DNA from: a virus
Reading direction: 5' to 3' (one strand)
DNA: 36,012 bases
IMG/VR virus record: IMGVR_UViG_3300043425_000084
Span: 1-36,012 of that record
Shown piece after piece: positions 1-6,075 of this stretch (within the stretch, counting starts at the first letter, position 1; the number at the start of each line of letters is the position of its first letter). Both the position numbers and the translations under genes were made by a program. Under the pieces are notes generated by a model. That model saw nothing but the letters and a program-made list of their open reading frames with translations, was not told the DNA's origin and did not search any database.

Positions 1-77
1 CTCTTGTGCATTGCACAAAGATTTAAGTTCTTCCTAAATTTCTCTCAAACCACCCTTAAAACGCATTTAACAAGGCA
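1..77. other. Non-coding end region, likely part of cos
   Basis: No gene is seen here. The stretch lies downstream of the HNH gene on the minus strand and, if the genome is circular or cos-ended, directly before the small terminase gene at the other end of the window. It contains a perfect inverted repeat at 4-18 with arms TTGTGCA and TGCACAA around one central T. In HK97-like phages cos lies between the HNH protein gene and terS, so this dyad may be a binding or cleavage site for terminase or HNH protein. That role is inferred from position only. Confidence 0.45.
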
Positions 78-533
78 CTATGCTTGCTCTGTGATTTTCA
101 TAACCCATGCATAGTCTGCTAGGGTGTAGTCCTTGTTAGGGATTGTGTAGTGCCTATAGATTCCCCTTTGCTCTAGGGTAGTCTTAATGCTATGGCATGA
201 AGCACAAAGGGATTGAAAGATGTTGTGATGAAAGGCTCTTTCGCCTATGTTTGACCAAGGGAACAAGTGGTCAATATGTTCTGCTTGTGTAATCCTGCCT
301 TCACTTAAGCAGGCTAAACATAAGGGGTGCTTAGATAATTGTATCTGCCTGAGTTTTCTCCATTGGGCAGTCTGATACTTACTGTTGAACTCTTTGCGTT
401 TAGGTGTGTCGTTATATCTCTTGTGGTCAAAGGTATCTCGCCCACCATGATCCATGCAATACGCATTGAACTTACTGCGTTCTCCTTTGCATCCTAACTC
501 TAAACACTTAGTGAACTTCGGGATCGTTGGCAT
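78..533 (-). CDS. HNH endonuclease, packaging-associated
   Basis: A protein of about 151 residues with an N-terminal Cys-rich segment (CLELGC, then CMDH) that may bind zinc, and a C-terminal HNH nuclease core: CLAC, then EHIDH, an Asn about 15 residues later, and CASCH followed by K-T. HNH proteins of this size next to terminase (HK97 gp74 type) help terminase cut cos DNA, and this gene faces terS across the window ends. The ATG at 533 is preferred; an in-frame TTG three codons upstream is the alternative. It overlaps the 3' end of the upstream small gene by 26 bases, suggesting coupled translation. Confidence 0.85.
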   Translation of the reverse strand: MPTIPKFTKCLELGCKGERSKFNAYCMDHGGRDTFDHKRYNDTPKRKEFNSKYQTAQWRKLRQIQLSKHPLCLACLSEGRITQAEHIDHLFPWSNIGERAFHHNIFQSLCASCHSIKTTLEQRGIYRHYTIPNKDYTLADYAWVMKITEQA

Positions 534-747
534 CTCTTTCAACCAAATCGCAGTCTTGGAATGTAGGCTTGTCCATTGCTTCTAAGGCTCTAGCCATGTA
601 GGTGCGTAAGGCTTCTTTGCTCTCGCCCATCATTGTTGCCCGACTATGACCCCAAGGTTTGCCATGCTCGTTGTAAAACACTTCCCTGATTTCATAGTAA
701 CTAGATGCACCATCAGGCACTTCTAGCACCCTTAGATTCCATGTCAT
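508..747 (-). CDS. Small phage protein of unknown function
   Basis: A 79-residue acidic protein that I do not recognise. It has no membrane segment, no Cys pairs and no obvious motif; the N-terminal half (residues about 3-30) looks like beta strands rich in aromatic and charged residues, the rest helical. Its ATG overlaps the stop of the upstream Dps-like gene as ATGA, and its own 3' end overlaps the HNH gene, so it is translated as part of the nuclease/packaging operon on this strand. The tight coupling supports a real gene; function cannot be inferred. Confidence 0.7.
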   Translation of the reverse strand: MTWNLRVLEVPDGASSYYEIREVFYNEHGKPWGHSRATMMGESKEALRTYMARALEAMDKPTFQDCDLVERDANDPEVH

Positions 748-1235
748 TTAAGAAACCTTAATTTATAGATAGTGCTATCAATCAGAGTTGCAATCGTATC
801 AATCTCATTCTGAATGTTAGATTCCTGTGGCATATCAACACGCTTTTCTGCAACATAATCCTTGAGCATCTCTAGGTAATTCAATGGCTCGCCTAATACA
901 TTAGCGAACATGGTTGGGTAGTTATCGATTAACTCGCCATAGCATCCCTGAATAGCCTCGGCTAGACCATCTACATTTTCGACCACCTCATCGTAATAAG
1001 TAGCAAGTGCTACATGGGTAGCGTAACTCGTTGTTTTCAGGTGCATAAAATGGGTAATGGTTGCCGAATGTAGCAAGTTCCCGATAAATTCACCACAGCA
1101 ATTCTTATCCATTTGATTTTCCTCTTTGTAGCCACTAGCGTAAGCGGCAGTTGCGACCTGTTGAGCCTTCGCCCTAGTCGAAAATGGACCTTTCGATCCC
1201 CAATACCATCCTTTGTCTGTATGTCTTATTGGCAT
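744..1235 (-). CDS. Fusion of a small phage domain with a Dps-like helical domain
   Basis: A 163-residue protein in two parts. Residues 1-39 match a short stand-alone phage protein type (charged start, G-W-Y-W-G-S-K-G, then an 'AAYASGYKE' end). Residues 42-163 look like the DUF5856/Dps-like four-helix family: GEFIGNLLHSATITHFMHL, a YATHVALATYYDEV helix and a VDGLAEAIQGCYG turn. Members are often labelled starvation-inducible DNA-binding proteins, though ferroxidase activity is not shown. Met42 (ATG at 1112) has its own ribosome site, AGAGG eight bases upstream, so the helical domain may also be made alone. AGGA lies six bases before the ATG at 1235. Family names are from memory. Confidence 0.7.
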   Translation of the reverse strand: MPIRHTDKGWYWGSKGPFSTRAKAQQVATAAYASGYKEENQMDKNCCGEFIGNLLHSATITHFMHLKTTSYATHVALATYYDEVVENVDGLAEAIQGCYGELIDNYPTMFANVLGEPLNYLEMLKDYVAEKRVDMPQESNIQNEIDTIATLIDSTIYKLRFLK

Positions 1236-1247
1236 AGTAATCCTATT

Positions 1248-1532
1248 TTACTGACTGTCGAGTATCTTGACTAGCCTTATTGCACTATCAACTGAATCAA
1301 TTCGTGCAACTGCTGAACCTCGCCAATTCATCATAAACAATTCTTGAGCAGGTGTGTATTTAGATTTCTCATCTGCTTTTACTTCAACTAATACTGTCTT
1401 ATTGTTGCGACCTACAACTAAATCGGGGAATCCACCTGCAACACGACTTGTATCAAATACAGAGCAACCCAAATCTCTAAGGGTTTTCACTATAGTTGCA
1501 TGGTTTGAATCAACCCTTTTAGCGTATGCCAT
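1248..1532 (-). CDS. VRR-NUC domain nuclease
   Basis: A 94-residue protein with the hallmarks of the VRR-NUC branch of PD-(D/E)XK nucleases: an N-terminal helix, then GGFPDLVVG (catalytic Asp near residue 37), then LVEVKAD (E50, K52), and a Gln near residue 63 in the following helix. The whole protein is the domain, as is usual in phages. Stand-alone phage VRR-NUC proteins are thought to cut branched or flap DNA during replication or recombination. It is the first gene of a leftward run that ends in the HNH and packaging genes and is transcribed divergently from the metallophosphoesterase. Confidence 0.88.
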   Translation of the reverse strand: MAYAKRVDSNHATIVKTLRDLGCSVFDTSRVAGGFPDLVVGRNNKTVLVEVKADEKSKYTPAQELFMMNWRGSAVARIDSVDSAIRLVKILDSQ

Positions 1533-1559
1533 TGTTTTTTAATGATATTCGTTTAATAT
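1532..1559 (+). promoter_or_regulatory. Possible promoter for the metallophosphoesterase gene
   Basis: TTGTTT at 1532-1537 and TAATAT at 1554-1559 are 16 bases apart, giving a predicted start near 1566 and a leader of about 24 bases before the ATG at 1590, with TAGG as a weak ribosome site. It lies between divergent genes. I could not find an equally good promoter for the leftward VRR-NUC gene in the same gap. Both hexamers are imperfect. Confidence 0.4.
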
Positions 1560-1589
1560 AAGGCAACTTTATCACGATTAGGTTCAATT

Positions 1590-2549
1590 ATGAATAAATC
1601 CCAAACTACCGATGAAGAATTTATAGCACTTTGGAAAGAGCATCAATCAGTAGCGGCACTTTCTAGGATTCTGAATATTTCATATCGCAATGTCTTAAAA
1701 AGAAGAAAAAATATAGAAGATCGCTACGACATAATGCTTAAAGCCTTAGATAACAAAGGCAGACCTGATATTTACATTCCCGATCTTCAAACTCAATGTG
1801 ATATTACGCTAGAGAATGGTGTAATTATTGTTGGATCAGATTGCCATTACAACCCTAAATACATAACAACTGCTCATCGTGCTTTTGTGCAATGCGTTAA
1901 ATTTCTTAAGCCAAAAGTAGTTATTTTGAATGGCGACCTTTCAGATTTTGCTAGTATTTCGGCACATCATCGAATTGGATGGCAGAATCATCCAACTGTG
2001 AAAGAAGAATTAGAAGAAATGCAAGCAAGGTTAGGCGATATAGAAGCAGTCAGACCTGCAGGGTGTAAATTGCTAATTTCGATTGGAAATCATGACCTTC
2101 GCTTTTCGGGCAAACTTAGTAATGTATTGCCGCAGTATCAAGGGATAGAAGGTTTTGATATTGCTGATCATACACCTCATTGGAAATGGTTTTGGAGTAT
2201 CATGGTTAACAATACTTGCATGATTAAGCATCGTTGGCATAACGGAATTCATGCTGTTTACAACAACACGCTAAAGTCAGGCACTTCGTTTGTGTCAGGG
2301 CATTTACATAGCCTAAAAGTAACCCCTTGGACTGACTATACTGGAACTAGGTATGGTGTAGATACAGGCACAATGGCTTGCGTAAAAGATAGCCAGTTCA
2401 TATATGCGGAAAACAATCCCCTTAACTGGCGTTCCGGATTCGCTGTGTTAACCTTTAACAATGGCAAATTAATGCCACCTGAGTTGGCAGAAGTTGTGGA
2501 TGAAGATAAAGGCTTATATTATTTTCGTGGTCAAGTAATGAAAGTATGA
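1590..2549 (+). CDS. Calcineurin-like metallophosphoesterase with N-terminal HTH
   Basis: A 319-residue protein. Residues about 7-45 look like a helix-turn-helix (AALSRILNISYRNVLKRRK), a pattern seen in phage proteins of this type. Residues 78-245 carry the full metallophosphoesterase signature: D84 and H86 in SDCHY, GDLSD at 115-119, GNHD at 166-169, a His in KHRWHNG near 214, and GHLH at 237-240. These residues bind two metal ions and cleave phosphoester bonds; the substrate (DNA ends, nucleotides or other) is unknown. Its stop overlaps the SprT-like gene as ATGA. The pair runs against all its neighbours, like a separately acquired module. Confidence 0.9.
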   Translation: MNKSQTTDEEFIALWKEHQSVAALSRILNISYRNVLKRRKNIEDRYDIMLKALDNKGRPDIYIPDLQTQCDITLENGVIIVGSDCHYNPKYITTAHRAFVQCVKFLKPKVVILNGDLSDFASISAHHRIGWQNHPTVKEELEEMQARLGDIEAVRPAGCKLLISIGNHDLRFSGKLSNVLPQYQGIEGFDIADHTPHWKWFWSIMVNNTCMIKHRWHNGIHAVYNNTLKSGTSFVSGHLHSLKVTPWTDYTGTRYGVDTGTMACVKDSQFIYAENNPLNWRSGFAVLTFNNGKLMPPELAEVVDEDKGLYYFRGQVMKV

Positions 2550-2899
2550 ACATTACTCCTGCAATGCTTCGTAATTTGTATGCAACTATCTATTGTTGCC
2601 ATCCATTTACAAAATGGAATATGCCATTGCCTGAAGAAATTAAATTTGAAGTAATTGAAGATCCATCTGCGTATGCATACTATACATATGATGAGGGAGA
2701 AGATTACGCACACAAGATACAAATATCTAGGGCTTTATGTGGTCATTTCATGACTGTGCTTCGCAGTCTTTGCCATGAAGCAGTTCATATGAGTAGATGG
2801 GCTCACGCAAGAGAACGATGGAATCATCATGATAAGGTTTTTAAAATGCGTTGCAAACAGGTTGCCGATGAGTTTGGGCTAGATCCATTAGAGTTGTAG
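2546..2899 (+). CDS. SprT-like zinc metallopeptidase
   Basis: A 117-residue protein with the zinc protease motif HEAVH at residues 77-81 inside a long helix, followed by W-N-H-H-D near 92-96, which offers the third His ligand, and a short helix ending at GLDP. This arrangement matches small SprT/DUF45-like phage metallopeptidases. Substrates are unknown; relatives such as SPRTN act on DNA-bound proteins, which would fit a gene next to a phosphoesterase, but that is inference. Translation is coupled to the upstream gene by an ATGA overlap. No signal peptide or membrane segment. Confidence 0.82.
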   Translation: MNITPAMLRNLYATIYCCHPFTKWNMPLPEEIKFEVIEDPSAYAYYTYDEGEDYAHKIQISRALCGHFMTVLRSLCHEAVHMSRWAHARERWNHHDKVFKMRCKQVADEFGLDPLEL

Positions 2900-2949
2900 C
2901 CAAATCCAAAATGCTATGAATGGCGATAGCACAACAAACAGACCAAAGT

Positions 2950-2979
2950 AAAAAGCCCAATCATTCATGGGTGGGGCTT
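2950..2979 (-). terminator. Possible intrinsic terminator of the leftward early operon
   Basis: Read on the minus strand, AAGCCC (2974-2979) and GGGCTT (2953-2958) can form a 6-bp stem with a 15-base loop, followed by a run of T through 2950. The stop codon of the Ref-like gene lies in the loop. The stem is short and the loop long, so it may be weak. It would stop the leftward operon before it runs into the convergent SprT-like gene. Confidence 0.42.
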
Positions 2980-3252
2980 GTAGGCAAGTTCAAGACTTCT
3001 GTCCAACAAATATTCTTCGGTAATGCCTTTGTATCTTTCAACAAAAGCCTTTCTGCCCAAAAGGTGAATTCCGGTATTTCCACGATGGTGTTCCGGGCAG
3101 AGGGGGATAACAGGACTGCGGCTTCGTATGCCACCTCGTCTAATGTGATGTATTTCCGCAGGCGACCCATATATACCCAAATATTCAATACATAAAATGC
3201 AACCGAGTTCAGCAAGTTTACGCATATGCTCTTTCTCGGCTTTTGTTGTCAT
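2965..3252 (-). CDS. Ref-like HNH recombination nuclease
   Basis: A 95-residue protein with a zinc and HNH pattern: GCILC near residues 17-21, EIHHIRRG at 34-41, IPLCPEHH at 49-56, then GIHLLGRKAFVERY. This is the compact form of the Ref family (RecA-dependent nuclease of phage P1), in which HHIR and the second Cys/His set make the active site. It is found in the recombination segment of many phages. Its ATG overlaps the stop of the preceding gene as ATGA. It is the last gene of the leftward early operon and is convergent with the SprT-like gene. Confidence 0.85.
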   Translation of the reverse strand: MTTKAEKEHMRKLAELGCILCIEYLGIYGSPAEIHHIRRGGIRSRSPVIPLCPEHHRGNTGIHLLGRKAFVERYKGITEEYLLDRSLELAYKPHP

Positions 3253-3422
3253 TGCTTTACCTTATTTGATTCTGCTTGCAGTATATCTTCAAGTTCTTGT
3301 GCAAGTTCTGTTACATCACATGAAATTAAGTATGCTTCAACATCATCTTTCCTTAAAACCCTGTGATGCAAGTCTTTAAGTCTGCGATGTAGTTGAACAT
3401 AAACTTCTGCAAAATCTCTCAT
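3249..3422 (-). CDS. Small helical phage protein of unknown function
   Basis: A 57-residue, mostly helical, charged protein, starting MRDFAEVYVQLHRRL. I chose the ATG at 3422 because it overlaps the stop of the upstream gene as ATGA and has AAAGGG seven bases upstream; a longer in-frame start at 3470 lies inside the upstream gene and has no ribosome site. It in turn overlaps the Ref-like gene by ATGA. Nothing recognisable beyond a possible coiled coil; it sits in a chain of coupled early genes. Confidence 0.7.
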   Translation of the reverse strand: MRDFAEVYVQLHRRLKDLHHRVLRKDDVEAYLISCDVTELAQELEDILQAESNKVKQ

Positions 3423-3748
3423 CGTGCTACCCTTTCTATTGTTCTTTCGTTGTATTGTTGCGTTTTCCATACTTCAACTCTAAGTTGTGCCGCAACAAGC
3501 GACCACCTAAGTTTCTCGGCTTCTTCGGTTGCAAGACCAATGGCTTTGCATAGTTCCTGATACTCAGGGCTACGATAGGCTTCTCTTTCCTGAGCCCCAA
3601 GGCTCGTTTCATCGGTCTGCGACATTTTAATAGCCTTAAGACTATGGCGGTAGTTCTCAAGTTCTGCCAGTTGCCCTTTAGCCTTTGCATATAGGCTTGC
3701 ATTTTTAAATATGAAGTCAATCGCTTCATTGGGATCTATCTCTTTCAT
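3419..3748 (-). CDS. Conserved phage protein, helical, unknown function
   Basis: A 109-residue protein predicted almost wholly helical, with a middle part like a known but uncharacterised phage family (QEREAYRSPEYQEL, then ATEEAEKLRWSLVAAQLRVEVW). Such proteins occur in early or replication regions of many proteobacterial phages and are about 100-120 residues long. The ATG at 3748 overlaps the stop of the upstream small membrane gene as ATGA; its stop overlaps the next start in the same way. No catalytic motif is visible. A small DNA- or protein-binding adaptor is conceivable but not shown. Confidence 0.75.
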   Translation of the reverse strand: MKEIDPNEAIDFIFKNASLYAKAKGQLAELENYRHSLKAIKMSQTDETSLGAQEREAYRSPEYQELCKAIGLATEEAEKLRWSLVAAQLRVEVWKTQQYNERTIERVAR

Positions 3749-3891
3749 TTATTTGCCATTATATAAAGTCCAACATTACTAAAGGCATATCCGCTATATA
3801 CAACTGCCATAGGCATATTACCTTTAACCCCCTGTTCTATTGCTATGTAAGCATAGATAAGACCAGTAACAATGATTAACCAAGCACTCAT
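3745..3891 (-). CDS. Small membrane protein (48 residues)
   Basis: A 48-residue protein not evident from longer-gene searches. Residues about 3-18 (W-L-I-I-V-T-G-L-I-Y-A-Y-I-A-I) form one hydrophobic segment and residues about 28-44 a second, weaker one, so one or two inner-membrane helices are likely. Both ends are coupled by ATGA overlaps (start at 3889-3891, stop at 3745-3747), which is the main reason for calling it. The start region copies that of the upstream gene: both begin MS(A)WLI after a GGAAATGA junction. Function unknown. Confidence 0.65.
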   Translation of the reverse strand: MSAWLIIVTGLIYAYIAIEQGVKGNMPMAVVYSGYAFSNVGLYIMANK

Positions 3892-4082
3892 TTCCAAAAC
3901 CAATCTGCTTTGTTAAGCAATTCACAATCTTGCAAATAATGTGGATTTGCATCATATTTAACGATAAATTTTAAATTTGGATATTCTTTTTCAAACCATT
4001 TTTTAAATTGTATTGCTGTATTTTCTGATGCCCAATATCCATCAACTAAACCAGTAGTAACTTCTTCTATTAACCAACTCAT
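3888..4082 (-). CDS. Small unknown phage protein
   Basis: A 64-residue soluble protein starting MSWLIEEVTTGLVDGYWASENTA. I prefer the ATG at 4082, overlapping the upstream stop as ATGA; an in-frame ATG at 4097 adds five residues but has AGGAG only one base before it, too close to work well. It is rich in aromatic residues (several Trp, Tyr and Phe) and ends in ADWFWK, whose codons also supply the GGAAATGA junction for the next gene. No family recognised; the W-A-S-E-N-T-A-I-Q part resembles small early phage proteins of unknown role. Confidence 0.62.
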   Translation of the reverse strand: MSWLIEEVTTGLVDGYWASENTAIQFKKWFEKEYPNLKFIVKYDANPHYLQDCELLNKADWFWK

Positions 4083-4285
4083 TTCCAAACCCCCCATTCT
4101 CCTGTTCTGTTACCTTTAGCCCATTGGTCAGCATAATCGTCTAACAACTTTTTGCTAATCTTGTGCTTAGACAAAAAATCTCTCCACCAATCAAGACCTT
4201 TCTCTGCTCGCCATTTAATCAACTGCCTTACTGCTGATCTGTGCAGAAAGTCTTGCTCTGTATTGCCCCATAGATTCTCCTGCAT
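4079..4285 (-). CDS. Small Trp-rich phage protein next to the replication gene
   Basis: A 68-residue basic protein with eight Trp residues (KWRAEKGLDWWRDFLSKH in the middle, GNRTGEWGVWK at the end). Similar short proteins often follow DnaT-like replication genes in phages, and I take it as conserved but uncharacterised. The ATG at 4285 lies 71 bases inside the upstream replication gene in another frame and has no good ribosome site; a TTG about 18 codons later, at the end of the upstream gene, is an alternative start. Its last codons overlap the next start. Confidence 0.6.
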   Translation of the reverse strand: MQENLWGNTEQDFLHRSAVRQLIKWRAEKGLDWWRDFLSKHKISKKLLDDYADQWAKGNRTGEWGVWK

Positions 4286-4598
4286 AAGGCATCAATCCTA
4301 GTTCCCTGCCTTTTTCGATGGTAAGTTCGTCTGTCGAATACCAAGGGAGTTTTGGCTTCTTGGCTTCTTTTGGAGTAAGGTCGATTTCATCTTCCCACCT
4401 TGCTTGGTTGAGCCATGTTGCCGGGTGTGGGATGTATTCTTTTTCTGTGTCTTGGAGTTTCCAGTATTTGACATGGGCGGGCAAGGCTTCCATTGCTTTT
4501 CGCTTTTCAGGCTCGGATAGTCGCCCCCAAATACGCTGACTAGCCTTTTTCGCCACTTTCCTAGGATACATCTCATACCATGCTTCAAACCCTTCCAT
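4215..4598 (-). CDS. DnaT-like replication protein (short form)
   Basis: A 127-residue protein. Residues 3-75 match the DnaT/replisome-organiser C-terminal domain common in phages: FEAWYEMYPRKVAKKASQRIW, a central ALPAHVKYW, then YIPHPATWLNQARWEDEI. A second conserved stretch follows near residues 83-115 (PWYSTDELTIEKGRELGL, then AGESMGQYRARL). Phage proteins with this domain help load the host DnaB-type helicase at the phage origin or bind ssDNA. This copy lacks the N-terminal DNA-binding domain of full-length initiators, so it may need a partner. GGAG lies eight bases before the ATG. It is the only clear replication initiator candidate seen. Confidence 0.8.
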   Translation of the reverse strand: MEGFEAWYEMYPRKVAKKASQRIWGRLSEPEKRKAMEALPAHVKYWKLQDTEKEYIPHPATWLNQARWEDEIDLTPKEAKKPKLPWYSTDELTIEKGRELGLMPYAGESMGQYRARLSAQISSKAVD

Positions 4599-4744
4599 TG
4601 TTTTTTCTCCATTTCTATTGCTTCTTTTATCGTATAAATAACACCCTGTTGCATTAAAAATTTATGTGCTTCTTTATCGTAATGAACAGTAACAATGGCA
4701 GAACCATCGTCTAATTCTTCAACCATTTCAACTTTTATTTCCAT
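4298..4744 (-). CDS. Small acidic phage protein with run-on reading frame
   Basis: The first 49 residues (starting MEIKVEMVEELDDGSAIVTV) match a common short phage protein type of 45-60 residues with an 'EELDDGSA...' strand and a C-terminal helix. The frame then does not stop but continues about 100 residues through the replication gene in another frame, giving a basic, unfamiliar tail. Just before that gene is a run of six A (4601-4606). One base fewer would end the frame at a TGA at 4585-4587. The genuine protein is probably about 50 residues; the stop was lost by a homopolymer change, either real or a sequencing error. Confidence 0.45.
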   Translation of the reverse strand: MEIKVEMVEELDDGSAIVTVHYDKEAHKFLMQQGVIYTIKEAIEMEKKQWKGLKHGMRCILGKWRKRLVSVFGGDYPSLKSEKQWKPCPPMSNTGNSKTQKKNTSHTRQHGSTKQGGKMKSTLLQKKPRSQNSLGIRQTNLPSKKAGN

Positions 4745-4905
4745 GATATTTTGTGAGCCTTTTCTATTCTGCGAGCAAATTCTAATTGCCATCCATGTTT
4801 AATTTGCATACGAACTACATCGTAATAAATGTCCATAATCTGTTTGTCAGTCAATGGAATTGTTTTATATGCTTGTTCTCTGTCCTCAGTAGTAAAAGTA
4901 GTAAT
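4735..4905 (-). CDS. Fourth member of the 'LSDEE' small-protein family, probable ATT start
   Basis: A 56-residue frame ending with PLTDKQIMDIYYD, then LEFARRIEKAHKI, the same module that ends the three proteins encoded at 5458-6358. No ATG lies at the right place: the first in-frame ATG would give only 33 residues and remove the conserved LTD part. A strong AAAAGGAGAT at 4911-4920 lies seven bases before an ATT codon at 4903-4905, so ATT is the likely start; the TTG of P-L-T-D is an alternative. The ribosome site lies in the last codons of the homing endonuclease gene. Its stop overlaps the next gene's ATG. Confidence 0.5.
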   Translation of the reverse strand: MTTFTTEDREQAYKTIPLTDKQIMDIYYDVVRMQIKHGWQLEFARRIEKAHKISWK

Positions 4906-4908
4906 TTT

Positions 4909-5409
4909 TTATCTCCTTTTGTTTGTTGATCTATTGTTTGCTTGTTGTTTTGGTGTAGCCCAACGACAATTTAAAGGTTCATAATTACCATCATTATCAA
5001 TTCGATCTATAGAATGATTTATTGAAGGTCTTTTTCCCATATCCTTTAAAAAATTTTCAAAATTTAACCATCTTTCGCAAACTTTAATTCCTCTTGCACC
5101 ATATCTATGAAAACTATTAGAACTTTTCCAATGCGTTCTAGACAATATCCCTGACCAAACTATGTATTCTGGAGTTTTAAATAAACCATGTTTTGTTGCT
5201 CTTTTTTTAACAAGTTCATTTTTTAAACAACCACAAGATTTTTGTCTTTTATTGTTTAAAGTTGCAGATCTAACAAAAGATTCATTGCCACAATCGCATA
5301 AACATTTCCAGTAATAATGCCCATCTTTTTGATAAGCAAATTCTTTTATAAGCAATCTTTCATATCGTTTGCCAATCATTTTTTTACTAATTGTTTGTAA
5401 TCTAGTCAT
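4909..5409 (-). CDS. HNH/AP2-type homing endonuclease
   Basis: A 166-residue protein. Residues about 33-62 form a zinc-ribbon (CLCDCG, then SCGCL) like that in many free-standing phage endonucleases. Residues about 77-165 carry the phage endonuclease pattern: [53 protein letters not shown]. Such genes are selfish homing elements that cut related genomes lacking them. It splits a cluster of related small genes, is more AT-rich and Lys/Asn-rich than its neighbours, and has its own promoter. The ATG at 5409 lacks a ribosome site and lies where transcription should start. Confidence 0.88.
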   Translation of the reverse strand: MTRLQTISKKMIGKRYERLLIKEFAYQKDGHYYWKCLCDCGNESFVRSATLNNKRQKSCGCLKNELVKKRATKHGLFKTPEYIVWSGILSRTHWKSSNSFHRYGARGIKVCERWLNFENFLKDMGKRPSINHSIDRIDNDGNYEPLNCRWATPKQQANNRSTNKRR

Positions 5410-5415
5410 GCAAAC

Positions 5416-5444
5416 AGATTAATATAAATTGCTAATGTTGTCAA
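5416..5444 (-). promoter_or_regulatory. Promoter of the homing endonuclease gene
   Basis: On the minus strand a perfect TTGACA (5439-5444) is followed after 17 bases by TAATCT (5416-5421). The predicted start is at 5409, which is the A of the endonuclease ATG, so the message would be leaderless. This is the only full-consensus -35 in the leftward early operon. Confidence 0.72.
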
Positions 5445-5457
5445 GTTGTAAAAATAG

Positions 5458-5670
5458 TCATTTTTCACTCGCTTTCTTTAGTATTGCTTTAGCAAATTCA
5501 ATCCATCCTTCATTGGAATCAATAAGGTTTACAACTGCATTACCTATTTCAATTATTTCCTCATCACTTAACTCTTTTATTTGTGGTGAACAAGTATGAA
5601 TGGAATCGCCAGTTACTCGTTGACCACAATCAAGGCAAGAAGTCCAAATATCTGCTGGTTTGTTGTCCAT
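5458..5670 (-). CDS. 'LSDEE' family small protein with Cys motif
   Basis: A 70-residue protein. Residues 12-27 hold a C-x2-C, then H-T-C pattern (SCLDCG, IHTC) that may bind zinc. Residues 33-70 are the repeated module ELSDEEIIEIG ... FAKAILKKASEK shared with the next two genes upstream and with the frame at 4735. Proteins ending in this module are widespread in phages of Burkholderiales-like hosts; none has a known function as far as I know. The gene's 3' third is nearly identical in DNA to that of the neighbouring copies, pointing to recent duplication. Confidence 0.68.
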   Translation of the reverse strand: MDNKPADIWTSCLDCGQRVTGDSIHTCSPQIKELSDEEIIEIGNAVVNLIDSNEGWIEFAKAILKKASEK

Positions 5671-6075
5671 TTTTACTCCAACTCAAAGTGGATATTCTCA
5701 CTCGCTTTCTTTAGTATTGCTTTAGCAAATAAAACATTCCAATTCTTATCTGGGGTGCAAGTTAAATTATTGGCTATTGCTTTTATTTCCTCATCACTTA
5801 ACTCTCTTGGTGAGGTGTAAAGTGGAATATTTATTTCCGAAAATTTGCTTTCTTTAGACTGAAGTGATTTTCCGTTATCCACATCTATAATCATCCATGC
5901 AACAGGCTTCATTTTTCACTCGCTTTCTTAAATGCTTCTTTCCAACGGATTAACTGTTCTTTCTTCCACTCGTCACGAAGTTCATAGTTAAACCGCAATA
6001 CGCCTTCATCTGTTTCGCAGTAGTAATCAAACGCTTTATTGAGTTCCTCATCACTTAACTCTTTTATTTGTGGTG
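5461..6075. repeat. Direct repeats within the 'LSDEE' gene cluster
   Basis: Two kinds of near-identical stretches recur. The 32 bases at 5466-5497 recur exactly at 5699-5730, and the first part recurs at 5912-5929. A second stretch of 32 bases at 5557-5588 recurs exactly at 6044-6075, with its left part again at 5785-5805. They encode the FAKAILKKASEK and LSDEE parts of the module. Identity at silent positions shows recent duplication or gene conversion rather than protein-level selection alone. Confidence 0.9.
5673..5912 (-). CDS. 'LSDEE' family small protein with MKPVAWM start
   Basis: A 79-residue protein. The start (MKPVAWMIIDVDNGKSL ... IPLYTSP) is a familiar N-terminal segment of small phage proteins, followed from residue about 36 by the module ELSDEEIKAIANN ... 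FAKAILKKASE. Unlike its sisters it does not stop after KKASE but runs eight residues further (NIHFELE). The ATG overlaps the stop of the preceding gene as ATGA. It is soluble, with no catalytic motif. The different N-termini on a common C-terminal module suggest domain shuffling. Confidence 0.7.
   Translation of the reverse strand: MKPVAWMIIDVDNGKSLQSKESKFSEINIPLYTSPRELSDEEIKAIANNLTCTPDKNWNVLFAKAILKKASENIHFELE

Noticed and set aside
2920-3379. Plus-strand open frames of 60-90 codons over the Ref-like and next genes
   Set aside because: They have no ribosome site and lie opposite clear coupled genes with motifs.
4595-4606. Programmed frameshift between the small acidic gene and the replication gene
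   Set aside because: The A6 run is not in the best X-XXY-YYZ phase, the replication gene has its own ribosome site, and a one-base length change is simpler.
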